Below, one piece after another: positions 7,764 to 16,243 of a stretch of 64,000 bases of DNA. Within the stretch, counting starts at the first letter, position 1. Each line of letters starts with the position of its first letter. The DNA is from Magnetaquicoccus sp039908525 (GTDB taxonomy: Bacteria; Pseudomonadota; Magnetococcia; Magnetococcales; Magnetaquicoccaceae), in the NCBI GenBank assembly GCA_039908525.1, contig JAMOAY010000001.1, positions 124,001 through 188,000 on the forward strand, given 5' to 3'. The translations under genes and the position numbers were made by a program. The notes below the pieces were generated by a model. The model was not told the DNA's origin. It saw only the letters and a program-made list of their open reading frames with translations, and ran no database searches.

Positions 7764-9584
7764 TTACCGCTTGAGTGACAGAAGCTCCTCCATCATGCCA
7801 TCCACCACCGTCACGATGCGGGAGTTGGCCTGGAATCCCCGCTGGGTGGCGATCATGCGCACGAACTCTCCCGACATGTCCACATTGGACTGTTCCAGCG
7901 CAAAGGCGACGATCCCGCCGAGCCGACCGCTCTTCGGTGTGCCCTCCAGCGGCTGTCCGGAAGCCTTGGTCTCCGCAAACAGGTTGCCACCCTTCTGGTC
8001 CAGGGCCGCCTCGTCGGGAAAGTCCACCAGACCAATCTGGAACAGTTTCTTGATCTGACTGTTGGTATAACTGCCGCTCACCACCCCCGTCGCGTCAATG
8101 CTGATCTTGTCGATGGTACCAATGGGATATCCGTCCTGATCCAGCTTGGTGGTGGAAAAACCTCCGGCCACCTGCACGGAACCGGAGCCCACGTCACCGC
8201 CGGTATCTCCCGCAGCGGTCGGCGCGATGCTGCCGGTGTTGTACAACAGATCGGTCGATTTGACTTTGGTAAAGTCATTGCTGGAGTCCCCAAAACCGTT
8301 GACGGCCTTGCCAAAATCAAAAAGAATCTGCTGCTTCTCCGATCCTTTGAACTGCACCGTCACCGGCGTGGACCCTTCCAACTCCAACAGACCGCTCTTG
8401 TTGAACTTCAACTGCCCCACCGTGTAGCTTGCACCGGCCGGCTTGGACATGGGAGGGGTCGCGGCGTCCAGATCAAGGGCCTTCAGCTTGGCGGCCTCTC
8501 CCGTCCGCGACCCCTCCAACTCCTGCTGGTTGACAACCGCATGCCATTCCCAGGTACTGTCGTTGTCCGCTCCGGTGGTGATCTCATCGCGCCCGTCATC
8601 TCCCGAGACACGGGTGACCTTGTTCGCCGCATCCAACGGCTCCACCTTGACTTTGTACAAGGCGCCCGACACCAATCCGGCTGCAAGGTCCGGGATATTG
8701 GTCGCACCCTGCTGCACCTCCAAACCATTCAGGGCGATGGCGTTGTGCCCCTGTTTCACATCCACCACCGTGCTGAAACTCTGATCGGTACCCGTGGCAT
8801 TGACCGGTGTAAAGGTGAGTGTCACCGCCCCATCCACCTCCAGATCGACACCAATCTGCTGGGGGGTTGTCCCGCCACTGCCCATCACCGTCGCCGGCGT
8901 GTTCATGGGCAGGCGGCGAAACTGCACCTCCATGCTGTGGCCGTTCCCCTGAGAGTCAAAAACCCGCACCGCCGTGGAAAAGTTATAGGTGGAGGGTTGG
9001 TTGGGATCGTATTTGGTGTTCTGGTTGACCGGCTGCACCGAGGAGTCCAGATTGACGTAGGCCGTCACGGAGGTGGTCGCCGCCGGCGGGGTACGGTCGA
9101 ACCCGGCCAGATTGACATCCACCATCTGGGCACTGTGCCCTCCATCCGCGTCCAGTTTGTACCCCTGCAACACCATGGAACCGGTGGTGACCAGATCGCC
9201 ATCCTTGTCCTTGCGAAAACTGCCGGCCCGGGTATAGAAAATGCCCGAGTCCGCCGCCCCGGCACTCGAGGTGCTGGTGTTGGTGTTCCTGACTTTGAAA
9301 AAACCACGACCATCGATGGAGAGATCCGTCACACTGGCCGAGGGGGCAAAAGAGCCCTGGCTCATATCCTGCCGCACGCCCGCCAAGCCCGTACCCGTCC
9401 CAACCTGGGTGTTCCCCGCTCCACTGTTGCCCACCGTCTGGATCAGCACATCCTCGAAAGAGGCCGAGCTTGATTTGAATGCAGTCGTATTGGAGTTAGC
9501 CAGGTTATTACCAATGACCGTAATCGACTCGCTGAAATTGGTCAGGGCACTGGCACCGGCATACATGGCTTGCGTAATTGACAT
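7764..9584 (-). CDS. flgE: Flagellar hook protein FlgE
   Basis: Polymerises into the hook joining basal body and filament. The N-terminus has the rod/hook helix (MYAGASALTNFSESITVIGN, then NLANSNTTAFKSS) and SIDGRGFFKV. The C-terminus has ALEQSNVDMSGEFVRMIATQ and RGFQANSRIVTVVDGMMEEL. At 606 residues it is larger than the enterobacterial hook protein (about 400); the extra length lies in the surface-exposed middle (about residues 150-480). It follows flgD, so it is the hook subunit rather than the rod proteins FlgF or FlgG. Confidence 0.94.
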   Translation of the reverse strand: MSITQAMYAGASALTNFSESITVIGNNLANSNTTAFKSSSASFEDVLIQTVGNSGAGNTQVGTGTGLAGVRQDMSQGSFAPSASVTDLSIDGRGFFKVRNTNTSTSSAGAADSGIFYTRAGSFRKDKDGDLVTTGSMVLQGYKLDADGGHSAQMVDVNLAGFDRTPPAATTSVTAYVNLDSSVQPVNQNTKYDPNQPSTYNFSTAVRVFDSQGNGHSMEVQFRRLPMNTPATVMGSGGTTPQQIGVDLEVDGAVTLTFTPVNATGTDQSFSTVVDVKQGHNAIALNGLEVQQGATNIPDLAAGLVSGALYKVKVEPLDAANKVTRVSGDDGRDEITTGADNDSTWEWHAVVNQQELEGSRTGEAAKLKALDLDAATPPMSKPAGASYTVGQLKFNKSGLLELEGSTPVTVQFKGSEKQQILFDFGKAVNGFGDSSNDFTKVKSTDLLYNTGSIAPTAAGDTGGDVGSGSVQVAGGFSTTKLDQDGYPIGTIDKISIDATGVVSGSYTNSQIKKLFQIGLVDFPDEAALDQKGGNLFAETKASGQPLEGTPKSGRLGGIVAFALEQSNVDMSGEFVRMIATQRGFQANSRIVTVVDGMMEELLSLKR

Positions 9585-9676
9585 ACTATTCTCCTAAATC
9601 CCGTTGATTTTACGGCATGCAACCGCCCAAAACCGCGACTGACGACACGGCCCGGATCCCTCTCCCGTCTGGCACC

Positions 9677-10348
9677 TTACCCCGCACTCTTCGCCAACTC
9701 GACACGACGGACATCCGTCAAGGCCACCTGCTGCCCGTTGAGGTCCAACATCACCCCCGAACCGTTGTTGATCACGCCCGTCACCGGGCTGGACATCAGA
9801 GGGGTAGCCATTTTGCGGCTGCCATCACTGCCGAGATAGGAAACCGCAAAACTGTAGACGCCATCCGACCCGGCAACGTTGCTGAGCACCGCACTCTGCT
9901 CCCCGGCCGACACCCCCTGCAGGGTGGTCTGCCCGACTGCGGCGCCCAATGGGTTGAACAGATCCACCGTGACGCTCTCCGCCCCTTCCGGCATATCAAA
10001 ACGAACCGTCGCCGCGCCTTTGTGGACATCCACCTGATTGCCGGGCACCACCACCTGCTTGCCCATGTAGGCCACCGCCTGGTTCATCGCACCCCCTCCC
10101 TGTGCCGCAAGCAGCTGCTGCAACAGGGTGTTGCCCTGATTCTGGGCATCCAGACTGCTGAACTGCGCCATCTGACTGGTAAACTCGGTGTTGGAGGTCG
10201 GACTGAGCGGATCCTGATACTGCAGCTGCGTCGTCAGCAACTTCAGAAAATCCAGCTTCAGTTGTTCCGGCGTCTGTGTTTTTTTGGTGGCTGCAGCACT
10301 GCCCGACGCAACGGTCGGGATGGCTGCAAACGTTGCGGCTGTCGTCAT
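9677..10348 (-). CDS. flgD: Flagellar hook capping protein FlgD
   Basis: Scaffold that caps the growing hook. The conserved N-terminal block is KLDFLKLLTTQLQYQDPLSP followed by TEFTSQMAQFSSLDAQNQ. The rest has the Tudor/fibronectin-like domain (VTVDLFNPLGAAV, GVYSFAVSYLG) and ends with VMLDLNGQQVALTDVRRV. ATG at 10348 has AAGGAGAG upstream; an in-frame GTG seven codons earlier is less likely. Length is 223 residues. It precedes flgE and follows fliK. Confidence 0.93.
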   Translation of the reverse strand: MTTAATFAAIPTVASGSAAATKKTQTPEQLKLDFLKLLTTQLQYQDPLSPTSNTEFTSQMAQFSSLDAQNQGNTLLQQLLAAQGGGAMNQAVAYMGKQVVVPGNQVDVHKGAATVRFDMPEGAESVTVDLFNPLGAAVGQTTLQGVSAGEQSAVLSNVAGSDGVYSFAVSYLGSDGSRKMATPLMSSPVTGVINNGSGVMLDLNGQQVALTDVRRVELAKSAG

Positions 10349-10418
10349 TCCGGTCTCTCCTTGAACCAAGTACGATACTCTTTTCGACCATGCGCCCCAG
10401 AGGCATCCTCCACAGGCG

Positions 10419-11825
10419 TCAGACTATGATACTGACCCCTTCTATCGCGGAAAGGCGGGTTTTGCCCGAACCATCTGTCCCTTTCTCCGTGGGTATCACC
10501 GGCTCCACACCCGGTGCGCCACGCTCCGCACCCGGTTCTTGCCGCTCCCTCTGCCCGGCAAACCCCCACTGGGCCGCTGCCGGATCACCCGACGGTTGTT
10601 CACCGACATGGATGGCAACATCGCCGAATCCCATCTGCTGGCGGGCCAACGCATCCTGCAACTGTGCCATCTGCTGATGCAGCAGATCCCGGGCTGCACC
10701 GGTCTGGGTGGTGATCAACAGATGCACCTGATTCTGGGCATCGACCCGCAGGCGCAGATCGATGGTCCCCAAATCCTCCGGCGCCAGCGTCACCCGCAAC
10801 TGCTCACCCCCGGCACCTCGGGAAATCAACCGCATCCGCCCGACACGATCCATCAACTCATCGCTGAACTGGGGCGAGTGGGCCGACAGCGGTCCCTCCG
10901 GCTTGGCCACCCCCTCCGCACCACCGCTGCTCACAACCCGCAGACCCGATCCGGCGGGCGCCGCAAGCTCCCCGCCGGGAGAAAGTTTCGCCAAAGGTTC
11001 CACCCGCTCTGCCGTCGCCGGCGTCGCCTTGTCGACCGCTCGTGCCTGCATCATCTGTTCAGCCAGAACCGCCACGCTGTCACTGGGCAGCAAGGCCGCC
11101 GCAGAGCGAGCACCCCCATCCACCACAGCCGCATGGCCCTGACCTTCCGGAGAGGGGTGACCAACCCCACGCAAGACCGCCAACTGCGCCAACAACTCCT
11201 CCGGAGACAGCGGCGCCTGATCCATCTGTTGCGCCGTCTGAGCGGCCAGATTCAACGGTGTACCCGCCTGCAGCAAGCGGGCAGCGACCTGCTCCCGCAC
11301 CCCGAACGGCGTCACCCCCTCCACCCCGTGCGGATCCACCCCCTTCAACCTGGCCACAACCGGCTTCTGTTCCTCCTGCACCGGTGCGTCGGCCTGTTGC
11401 GCCCCCTCCACCACCACCTCGGCGGCGGGGGCGGTCTCCTGCTCCGCCACCGCAGACAACGGAGAGAGTCCCTCCCCGCCGATCTCCTCGGCGGCCGCCT
11501 GCCTGGCCTGCTCGGCCCTGCGCTGATCGGCCTGGGCGCGGTCCGCCTTGGCATCCTCCGCCTTGACATCCTCCGCTTTGGTATCACGCCCCTCCCTGGC
11601 CGTCCGACTCTGCTCCGCACGGGCGACAGCCTGTCTCCCGACATCCCCTTTGGACAGATTCCCTTTCGACGGACTGACCCGTTCGGAGAGGGCATGCCCC
11701 AGAGAGAGATCAAAAGAGGGTACAGCCATCCGGGAGGCTGCCGCAGAAAGGGCAGACTTGCCCGACACGGAAAACAGATCCACAGAGGGCGTGGACGGAG
11801 ACGCAGACAGATGGGCAGGGGTCAT
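10419..11825 (-). CDS. fliK: Flagellar hook-length control protein FliK
   Basis: Secreted ruler that stops hook growth and switches export specificity. The long N-terminal half is low in order and rich in Ala, Glu and Gln, with a highly charged stretch near residues 70-115. The C-terminal domain carries the Flg_hook signature: LRVTLAPEDLGTIDLRLRVD, then VHLLITTQTGAARDLLHQQM and LQDALARQQMGFGDVAIHV. Length is 468 residues. It is the first gene of the leftward flagellar operon and lies behind a sigma-54-like promoter. The identification is by the C-terminal domain and position. Confidence 0.9.
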   Translation of the reverse strand: MTPAHLSASPSTPSVDLFSVSGKSALSAAASRMAVPSFDLSLGHALSERVSPSKGNLSKGDVGRQAVARAEQSRTAREGRDTKAEDVKAEDAKADRAQADQRRAEQARQAAAEEIGGEGLSPLSAVAEQETAPAAEVVVEGAQQADAPVQEEQKPVVARLKGVDPHGVEGVTPFGVREQVAARLLQAGTPLNLAAQTAQQMDQAPLSPEELLAQLAVLRGVGHPSPEGQGHAAVVDGGARSAAALLPSDSVAVLAEQMMQARAVDKATPATAERVEPLAKLSPGGELAAPAGSGLRVVSSGGAEGVAKPEGPLSAHSPQFSDELMDRVGRMRLISRGAGGEQLRVTLAPEDLGTIDLRLRVDAQNQVHLLITTQTGAARDLLHQQMAQLQDALARQQMGFGDVAIHVGEQPSGDPAAAQWGFAGQRERQEPGAERGAPGVEPVIPTEKGTDGSGKTRLSAIEGVSIIV

Positions 11826-11881
11826 GGTTTGGCTACCTCAATCGTTGCATGATCAATACAAGAGCGGCTCACCGGATGAGA

Positions 11882-11898
11882 TAGCAACCGATATGCCA
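11882..11898 (-). promoter_or_regulatory. Sigma-54 (RpoN) type -24/-12 promoter for the fliK operon
   Basis: On the minus strand the sequence TGGCATATCGGTTGCTA places the invariant GG and GC dinucleotides exactly 10 nt apart, matching the sigma-54 consensus TGGCAC-N5-TTGC. It lies about 57 bp upstream of the fliK ATG. Hook-stage flagellar genes are under RpoN control in many proteobacteria, which fits. No enhancer-binding protein gene is seen in the window. Confidence 0.65.
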
Positions 11899-12020
11899 TA
11901 ACACAAAATATTGATATACAATGATTTCAGTCAGGGATGACGGGTACTGCAGAGGGGGAAAGGAAAGAAACTCCGGGAGGGGTCGGCAGTTTCTTCCCCC
12001 TCCCGGCATGGGGCAACGGG

Positions 12021-13019
12021 TTACAGATGGCTGACCAGTTCGTGCATGATCTCCTGCACAGGTTGGATGGAACGGACCAGCCCGACACTTTGGCCCGCCA
12101 TGACGGAGCCATACTCCACATCCCCTTCGATGGCGGCGCGCCGCAACGCGCCCACCCAGAACCGTTCCAGTTCCAACTGGGCATCCTTGCGCTCTTTGCG
12201 GCCCGCCCGCACCTCCTCGATCAACTGCCATTGCTTCTCATTGAAGAGGGCCGTGCCCTTGTTGGCCAGCGCCCGCACCGGAATCACCGGCAGGATGGGG
12301 TCGAATTGGACCGTCACCACGGCATCACGGGACTGGGCCCGGATGAAGGCCTGCTTGAAATTGTCGTGGGCGATGCACTCCGCAGCACACACAAAACGGG
12401 TTCCCAACTGGCAACCCGCAGCCCCCATCTCCACCAGACTGGCCACCATGGCCCCGTTGGCAATCCCCCCTGCCACGAAAACCGGCACCGTGTCGATCTG
12501 CTGCACAATCTCCTGGATCAACACCCCGGTGGCCACGGGCCCGACATGTCCCCCCGCCTCGTGCCCCTCGACGATCAAGGCGTCCACACCACGGCGGATC
12601 AACCGCTGCCCCAAGGCCAACGATGGCGCAAAAGCCACCACCTTGACCCCTGCATCCTTGAGCGTCGTTATCGTCTCCTGGTCCGGCAGACCCGCCGCCA
12701 GAAAACAGTGCCCAACCCCCTCCTCCACCACCATCTGCACCAACTCCGGCAACTCCGGATGCATCAGGATCAGATTGACCCCGAAGGGTTCCGCAGTCCG
12801 CTCCCGGGTGGCGCGGATCTCCTGCCGCAGCAGATCGGTTGACATGCCACCCCCGGCCAGGACACCAAATCCCCCCGCGTTGGAGATGGCGGCCACCAGG
12901 TTGTGTTCCGACAACCAGGACATGGCCCCACCCAGAATGGCGTGACGGGTTCCCAAAAACGCACACCCCCTGCTCCAGGATTCCGGCACCGGCGGACGAC
13001 TCATGGATGCTCCCTTCAT
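12021..13019 (-). CDS. Nitronate monooxygenase / FabK-like FMN oxidoreductase
   Basis: FMN-dependent TIM-barrel enzyme of the 2-nitropropane dioxygenase family. Members oxidise alkyl nitronates or, as FabK, reduce enoyl-ACP. Seen here: the N-terminal AILGGAMSWLSEHNLVAAIS (family PMAGVS/T region), NAGGFGVLAGGGM, PFGVNL, the central VEGHEAGGHVG motif, PVFVAGGIANG and GAAGCQLGTRFVCAAEC with the phosphate-binding loop. Length is 332 residues, typical. Two starts with good ribosome sites (13019 and 13004) exist. Substrate cannot be told from sequence; the family annotation is secure, the exact activity is not. Confidence 0.85.
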   Translation of the reverse strand: MKGASMSRPPVPESWSRGCAFLGTRHAILGGAMSWLSEHNLVAAISNAGGFGVLAGGGMSTDLLRQEIRATRERTAEPFGVNLILMHPELPELVQMVVEEGVGHCFLAAGLPDQETITTLKDAGVKVVAFAPSLALGQRLIRRGVDALIVEGHEAGGHVGPVATGVLIQEIVQQIDTVPVFVAGGIANGAMVASLVEMGAAGCQLGTRFVCAAECIAHDNFKQAFIRAQSRDAVVTVQFDPILPVIPVRALANKGTALFNEKQWQLIEEVRAGRKERKDAQLELERFWVGALRRAAIEGDVEYGSVMAGQSVGLVRSIQPVQEIMHELVSHL

Positions 13020-13054
13020 ATTGGCTCTCCTTTCTCAACAACCGGAAGGACCGA

Positions 13055-13085
13055 TAAAAAAAAAGACCGGGCAAAGCCCGGTCCC
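13055..13085 (-). terminator. Rho-independent terminator
   Basis: On the minus strand GACCGGGC-TTT-GCCCGGTC is a perfect 8-bp stem with a 3-nt loop, followed by nine Ts. It closes the unknown gene at 13110-13529 and separates it from the downstream flavoenzyme gene. Confidence 0.9.
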
Positions 13086-13109
13086 AGACCCGCCCCCGAC
13101 CGCCCCCGC

Positions 13110-13529
13110 TCAGGCGGCCTCCACCTCTTCATCCATGGCCAAAACAGACTCCGATATCCTGTCCCGCTCGCCCATCGCCTCCCGCGCCCTGTTGCGACGC
13201 GACTCCGGGATCAGGCACACCTTCAACCGCTCTTCCAGGCGATTCAGGGCCCATTTCGGATCAATGTTCACCAGAGAACAGATCCAGTTGAAAGAACCGG
13301 GCTCCATGGAAACAGAATGGAACCATTTTTTCAATGTGCGATAGTCATAGCGGAAAACAGGATCCTCCATGATGGCCGGATCCTGACGGTAACGCTCCAG
13401 GGCGACCAAATCCCGCACAGCCCGGTCCATGACCGCCATCCACAAGTGTGTGTCGTTATTGTCGCAGACCGGGTCGCTGACAACCTCCGAAACCATTGAT
13501 TTTTTCATAAGAAGGCTCAACCTCTCCAT
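13110..13529 (-). CDS. Protein of unknown function, 139 residues
   Basis: No family recognised. The sequence is mostly helical, with a polar N-terminus containing DPVCDNNDTHLWMAVMDRAV, a central aromatic section YDYRTLKKWFHSVSMEPGSF followed by NWICSLVNIDPKWALNRLEE, and an acidic tail. No signal peptide or membrane span is visible. ATG at 13529 is given; ATG at 13508 (MKKSMVSEV) is equally possible, and neither has a strong ribosome site. A strong terminator directly follows, which supports a real single-gene transcript. Confidence 0.6.
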   Translation of the reverse strand: MERLSLLMKKSMVSEVVSDPVCDNNDTHLWMAVMDRAVRDLVALERYRQDPAIMEDPVFRYDYRTLKKWFHSVSMEPGSFNWICSLVNIDPKWALNRLEERLKVCLIPESRRNRAREAMGERDRISESVLAMDEEVEAA

Positions 13530-14022
13530 AAAAGGTGTTCTGGCTTTTCAGACTCCGACCGGACAGGGAACGGGGCAATCAGACGATCAACCCACCTCTG
13601 TGCGGAGCCTTGTCCAACCAATCGAGCGCGGGGCCCCCCCGAGGGAAACCCACCATTCCACAGCGTGCCGCACAGGAGCAGACAGCACAAAGCCCCACGT
13701 TCACCCCTTGACGATGAGGGGCGTACGCGACACTATCAAAAACTCCCCGCCGCAGCCGTTCAACCGGGCGTTCTGTGCAAAGCAGCACCACCGCTGAGGG
13801 TGTGAGTGACACCCACTCCCCAGCGACCATGAGTGTAGCAAATTGTATCAGGGAAAGGTACAAAAAAATGCTGCCCCCGCACAAAAAGTCGGATTGACCT
13901 TCACGGGAACCTCACAGGACGATTTTATCATTCTGTTATATTAAACAAAATCCATCTTTGCCTGCAGCCTTCCTCCCCGCCGGACAACCCATCGCACGAA
14001 CACAATCTGCATCGAAACGGCG
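13530..14022. other. Long intergenic stretch with no convincing gene
   Basis: Nearly 500 bp between the divergent unknown gene and the HsbA-like gene. It holds a short hairpin-like GGGTGTGAGTGACACCCACTC near 13798 and an AT-rich part at 13920-13960. A 101-codon open frame on the minus strand (13579-13884) has no recognisable composition or ribosome site. I see no RNA gene. Confidence 0.5.
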
Positions 14023-14050
14023 TTGACTTCTGCATTTTAATGGCTATTCT
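14023..14050 (+). promoter_or_regulatory. Sigma-70 type promoter upstream of the STAS gene
   Basis: TTGACT, a 16-nt spacer, then TATTCT, starting about 85 bp before the ATG of the STAS-domain gene, in AT-richer DNA than its surroundings. Confidence 0.5.
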
Positions 14051-14107
14051 TAGGGAGGGTTGTTTATGAATCCACCGACTGGATGATTTTAAAAGGGGTA
14101 AATCGTT

Positions 14108-14422
14108 ATGTCCGGCACAATTTCCATTGCACGCTCTGACCAGGAAACCACCGTCAGCATCAAGGGCCGCTTCAATTTTGAGATGCATTCCCAGTTCCGC
14201 GCCGCCTATCAGGAGGAGACGACGGACAAAAGCCGCAGCCGGCGTTTTATCATTGACCTGGCCGGTACGGAGTACATCGACTCGTCCGCTCTGGGCATGC
14301 TGCTGCTGCTGCGCGAAGAGGCAGGCACCAACGAAGCCGACATCGAGATTGCCAATGCGCGCCCGGAAATCCGCAAGATTCTGGAAACAGCCAATTTTCA
14401 ACGGCTCTTCAAGATCACGTAG
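14108..14422 (+). CDS. STAS-domain anti-sigma factor antagonist, HsbA-like
   Basis: Partner-switch antagonist of the SpoIIAA/RsbV family. In Pseudomonas, HsbA binds FlgM or a diguanylate cyclase depending on its phosphorylation. The STAS fold is evident: TVSIKGRFNFEMHSQFRAAY, FIIDLAGTEYIDSSALGMLL and IANARPEIRKILETANF. The phosphorylatable serine lies in DSSALG (residues 58-63). At 104 residues it is the normal size. The ATG has AAGGGG upstream. The next gene, 32 bp on, encodes the phosphatase/kinase regulator expected for this switch. Confidence 0.85.
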   Translation: MSGTISIARSDQETTVSIKGRFNFEMHSQFRAAYQEETTDKSRSRRFIIDLAGTEYIDSSALGMLLLLREEAGTNEADIEIANARPEIRKILETANFQRLFKIT

Positions 14423-14454
14423 CCCGTCTCCAACTGCGGGATGTACAACAGGCA

Positions 14455-16161
14455 ATGAAAATCCTGATCGTCGATGATGATCGTATCAACAGCACGATTC
14501 TCAACCGCCTGTTGAGCCGCGAGGGTCATCAGGTGTTCTCGGCGGAGGATGGTCGCACGGGGGTGGAGATGTTCGCCAGCGAGCGACCGGATTTGGTCCT
14601 GATGGACATCCGCATGCCACACATGAACGGCTACGAAGCGGCCAGGGCCATCAAGCAGATCAGCTCCGACCGCTTTGTGCCGGTGATCTTTCTGACGGCC
14701 GTCACGGATGAGGAGGGGCTGGTCCAGTGCATCGAATCGGGAGGCGATGATTTCCTGACCAAACCGTTCAACCGCATCATTTTGCAGGCAAAGATCGAAG
14801 CCATGGAACGGATTCGGCGCCTGCATACCGAGTTGCACAAACAAAAAGAGCAGCTGGAACAACACCAGGAGCGGGTTCAACAGGAGCTGGACATCAGCCA
14901 GCATCTGTTCTCCAACATCGTGCGGGCAGGCAATCTGCTGGATGCTCCCTGCCTGCGCCACTTGTCGGTGCCCATGTCCCAGTTCAATGGGGATCTGCTG
15001 GTTGCCAGTTACAACCCGGCGGGGGGGTTGCATGTCATGCTGGGGGATTTTACCGGTCATGGGCTCTCGGCGGCCGTGGGAGCCATGCCGCTCTCCGAAC
15101 TTTTCTACGGCATGACCGCACAGGGCTACTCCATCGGGGATCTGGCGGAGGAGATGAATGCCAAACTGCTCTCCATCATGCCCACCCGCATGTTTTGTGC
15201 GGCCTGTCTGCTGGAGGTGGATGCGCGCCAACAGAGCCTGACGGTCTGGAATGGGGGGTTGCCGGATGTTCTGCTGGTAGACCGGCGGGGCCAGTTGCAG
15301 CAGCGTATCACCTCCAACCATTTGCCGTTGGGTGTCCGGCCTTTCACTCCGGATGACCGCAAGGTCAGCATTTTTGAGCTGCGCAGAGAGAGCCGGCTGT
15401 TTCTCTATTCGGATGGCCTGACCGAGGCCACCCGCAGCGACGAGGAGATGTTTGGCAGCGAGCGTTTGGAGCGTTATTTTGACGGCAGCGTGCCACCGGA
15501 AAGACTGTTTGATACCATTTTGGCTGCCCTGGAGCATTTTCGCGGTGATGCGCAACAGACGGACGACATCTCCATCCTGGAGATCGATTGCGCCCGTCTG
15601 GGGGAGGAACCGATTGGCGAGCGGCTGCACCGTGACCGCAAACACATTCCGCCAACCAACTGGAGCCTATCCTTCTTCTTCAGCCCCCAACTGCTGCAGA
15701 CGGTGGATCCGCTGCCGGCCATCGTCAATTCGGTGATGAATCTGCAGGCTCCTGCCGGACATCGGGAGCGTATCTACACAACATTGGCAGAGCTGTTTTC
15801 CAACGCCCTGGACCATGGCTTGCTGGGGCTGGACACCCGCATGAAGCGCACGCCGGAGGGATTCTTGCGCTATTACAGCCAGAGGGAGGAGCGCCTGGCG
15901 GCATTGGACCACGGCTTCATCCGTCTGGAGTTGACGCATATCCCTCAATTTGATGACAAGCAGCAGAAAATTGGTGGTGAAATGCACATTCGCATCGAGG
16001 ATGGGGGGCCGGGCTTCGACCATCGCCGGGTCCACTCTGTATTGGAAGGCAACACCAGCCATGGCGGTCGGGGGATTGCTCTGGTCCGTTCGCTCTGCAG
16101 CAGGCTGGCCTATAACGAAGCCGGCAACTGTGCCGATGTTGTCTATCGCTGGACCCTGTAG
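14455..16161 (+). CDS. Response regulator with PP2C (SpoIIE) phosphatase and anti-sigma kinase domains, HsbR-like
   Basis: The three-domain order matches Pseudomonas HsbR. Residues 1-120 are a receiver with acidic pocket VDDD, phospho-acceptor D51 (LVLMDIRMP) and FLTKPF. A coiled linker runs to about 155. The PP2C/SpoIIE domain spans about 165-375 with metal-binding aspartates in MLGDFTGHG and YSDGLTE. A GHKL ATPase of RsbW type spans about 400-568 with the N box ELFSNALDHGL, G1 EDGGPGFD and G2 GRGIAL. Inference: phosphorylation of D51 switches between dephosphorylating and phosphorylating the STAS partner encoded upstream. Length is 568 residues. Confidence 0.88.
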   Translation: MKILIVDDDRINSTILNRLLSREGHQVFSAEDGRTGVEMFASERPDLVLMDIRMPHMNGYEAARAIKQISSDRFVPVIFLTAVTDEEGLVQCIESGGDDFLTKPFNRIILQAKIEAMERIRRLHTELHKQKEQLEQHQERVQQELDISQHLFSNIVRAGNLLDAPCLRHLSVPMSQFNGDLLVASYNPAGGLHVMLGDFTGHGLSAAVGAMPLSELFYGMTAQGYSIGDLAEEMNAKLLSIMPTRMFCAACLLEVDARQQSLTVWNGGLPDVLLVDRRGQLQQRITSNHLPLGVRPFTPDDRKVSIFELRRESRLFLYSDGLTEATRSDEEMFGSERLERYFDGSVPPERLFDTILAALEHFRGDAQQTDDISILEIDCARLGEEPIGERLHRDRKHIPPTNWSLSFFFSPQLLQTVDPLPAIVNSVMNLQAPAGHRERIYTTLAELFSNALDHGLLGLDTRMKRTPEGFLRYYSQREERLAALDHGFIRLELTHIPQFDDKQQKIGGEMHIRIEDGGPGFDHRRVHSVLEGNTSHGGRGIALVRSLCSRLAYNEAGNCADVVYRWTL

Positions 16162-16243
16162 TTGTACCGAACCGCATGATGGCCTCTGCGGGCGCCCCTC
16201 CGCCCGGGACAGGCCGATTTTGAACCTGAGCGAGCACATTTGA

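Noticed and set aside
13579..13884. 101-codon minus-strand open frame in the long gap before the STAS gene
   Set aside because: No ribosome site, no recognisable composition, Cys/Trp/Gly-rich in a shadow-like manner.
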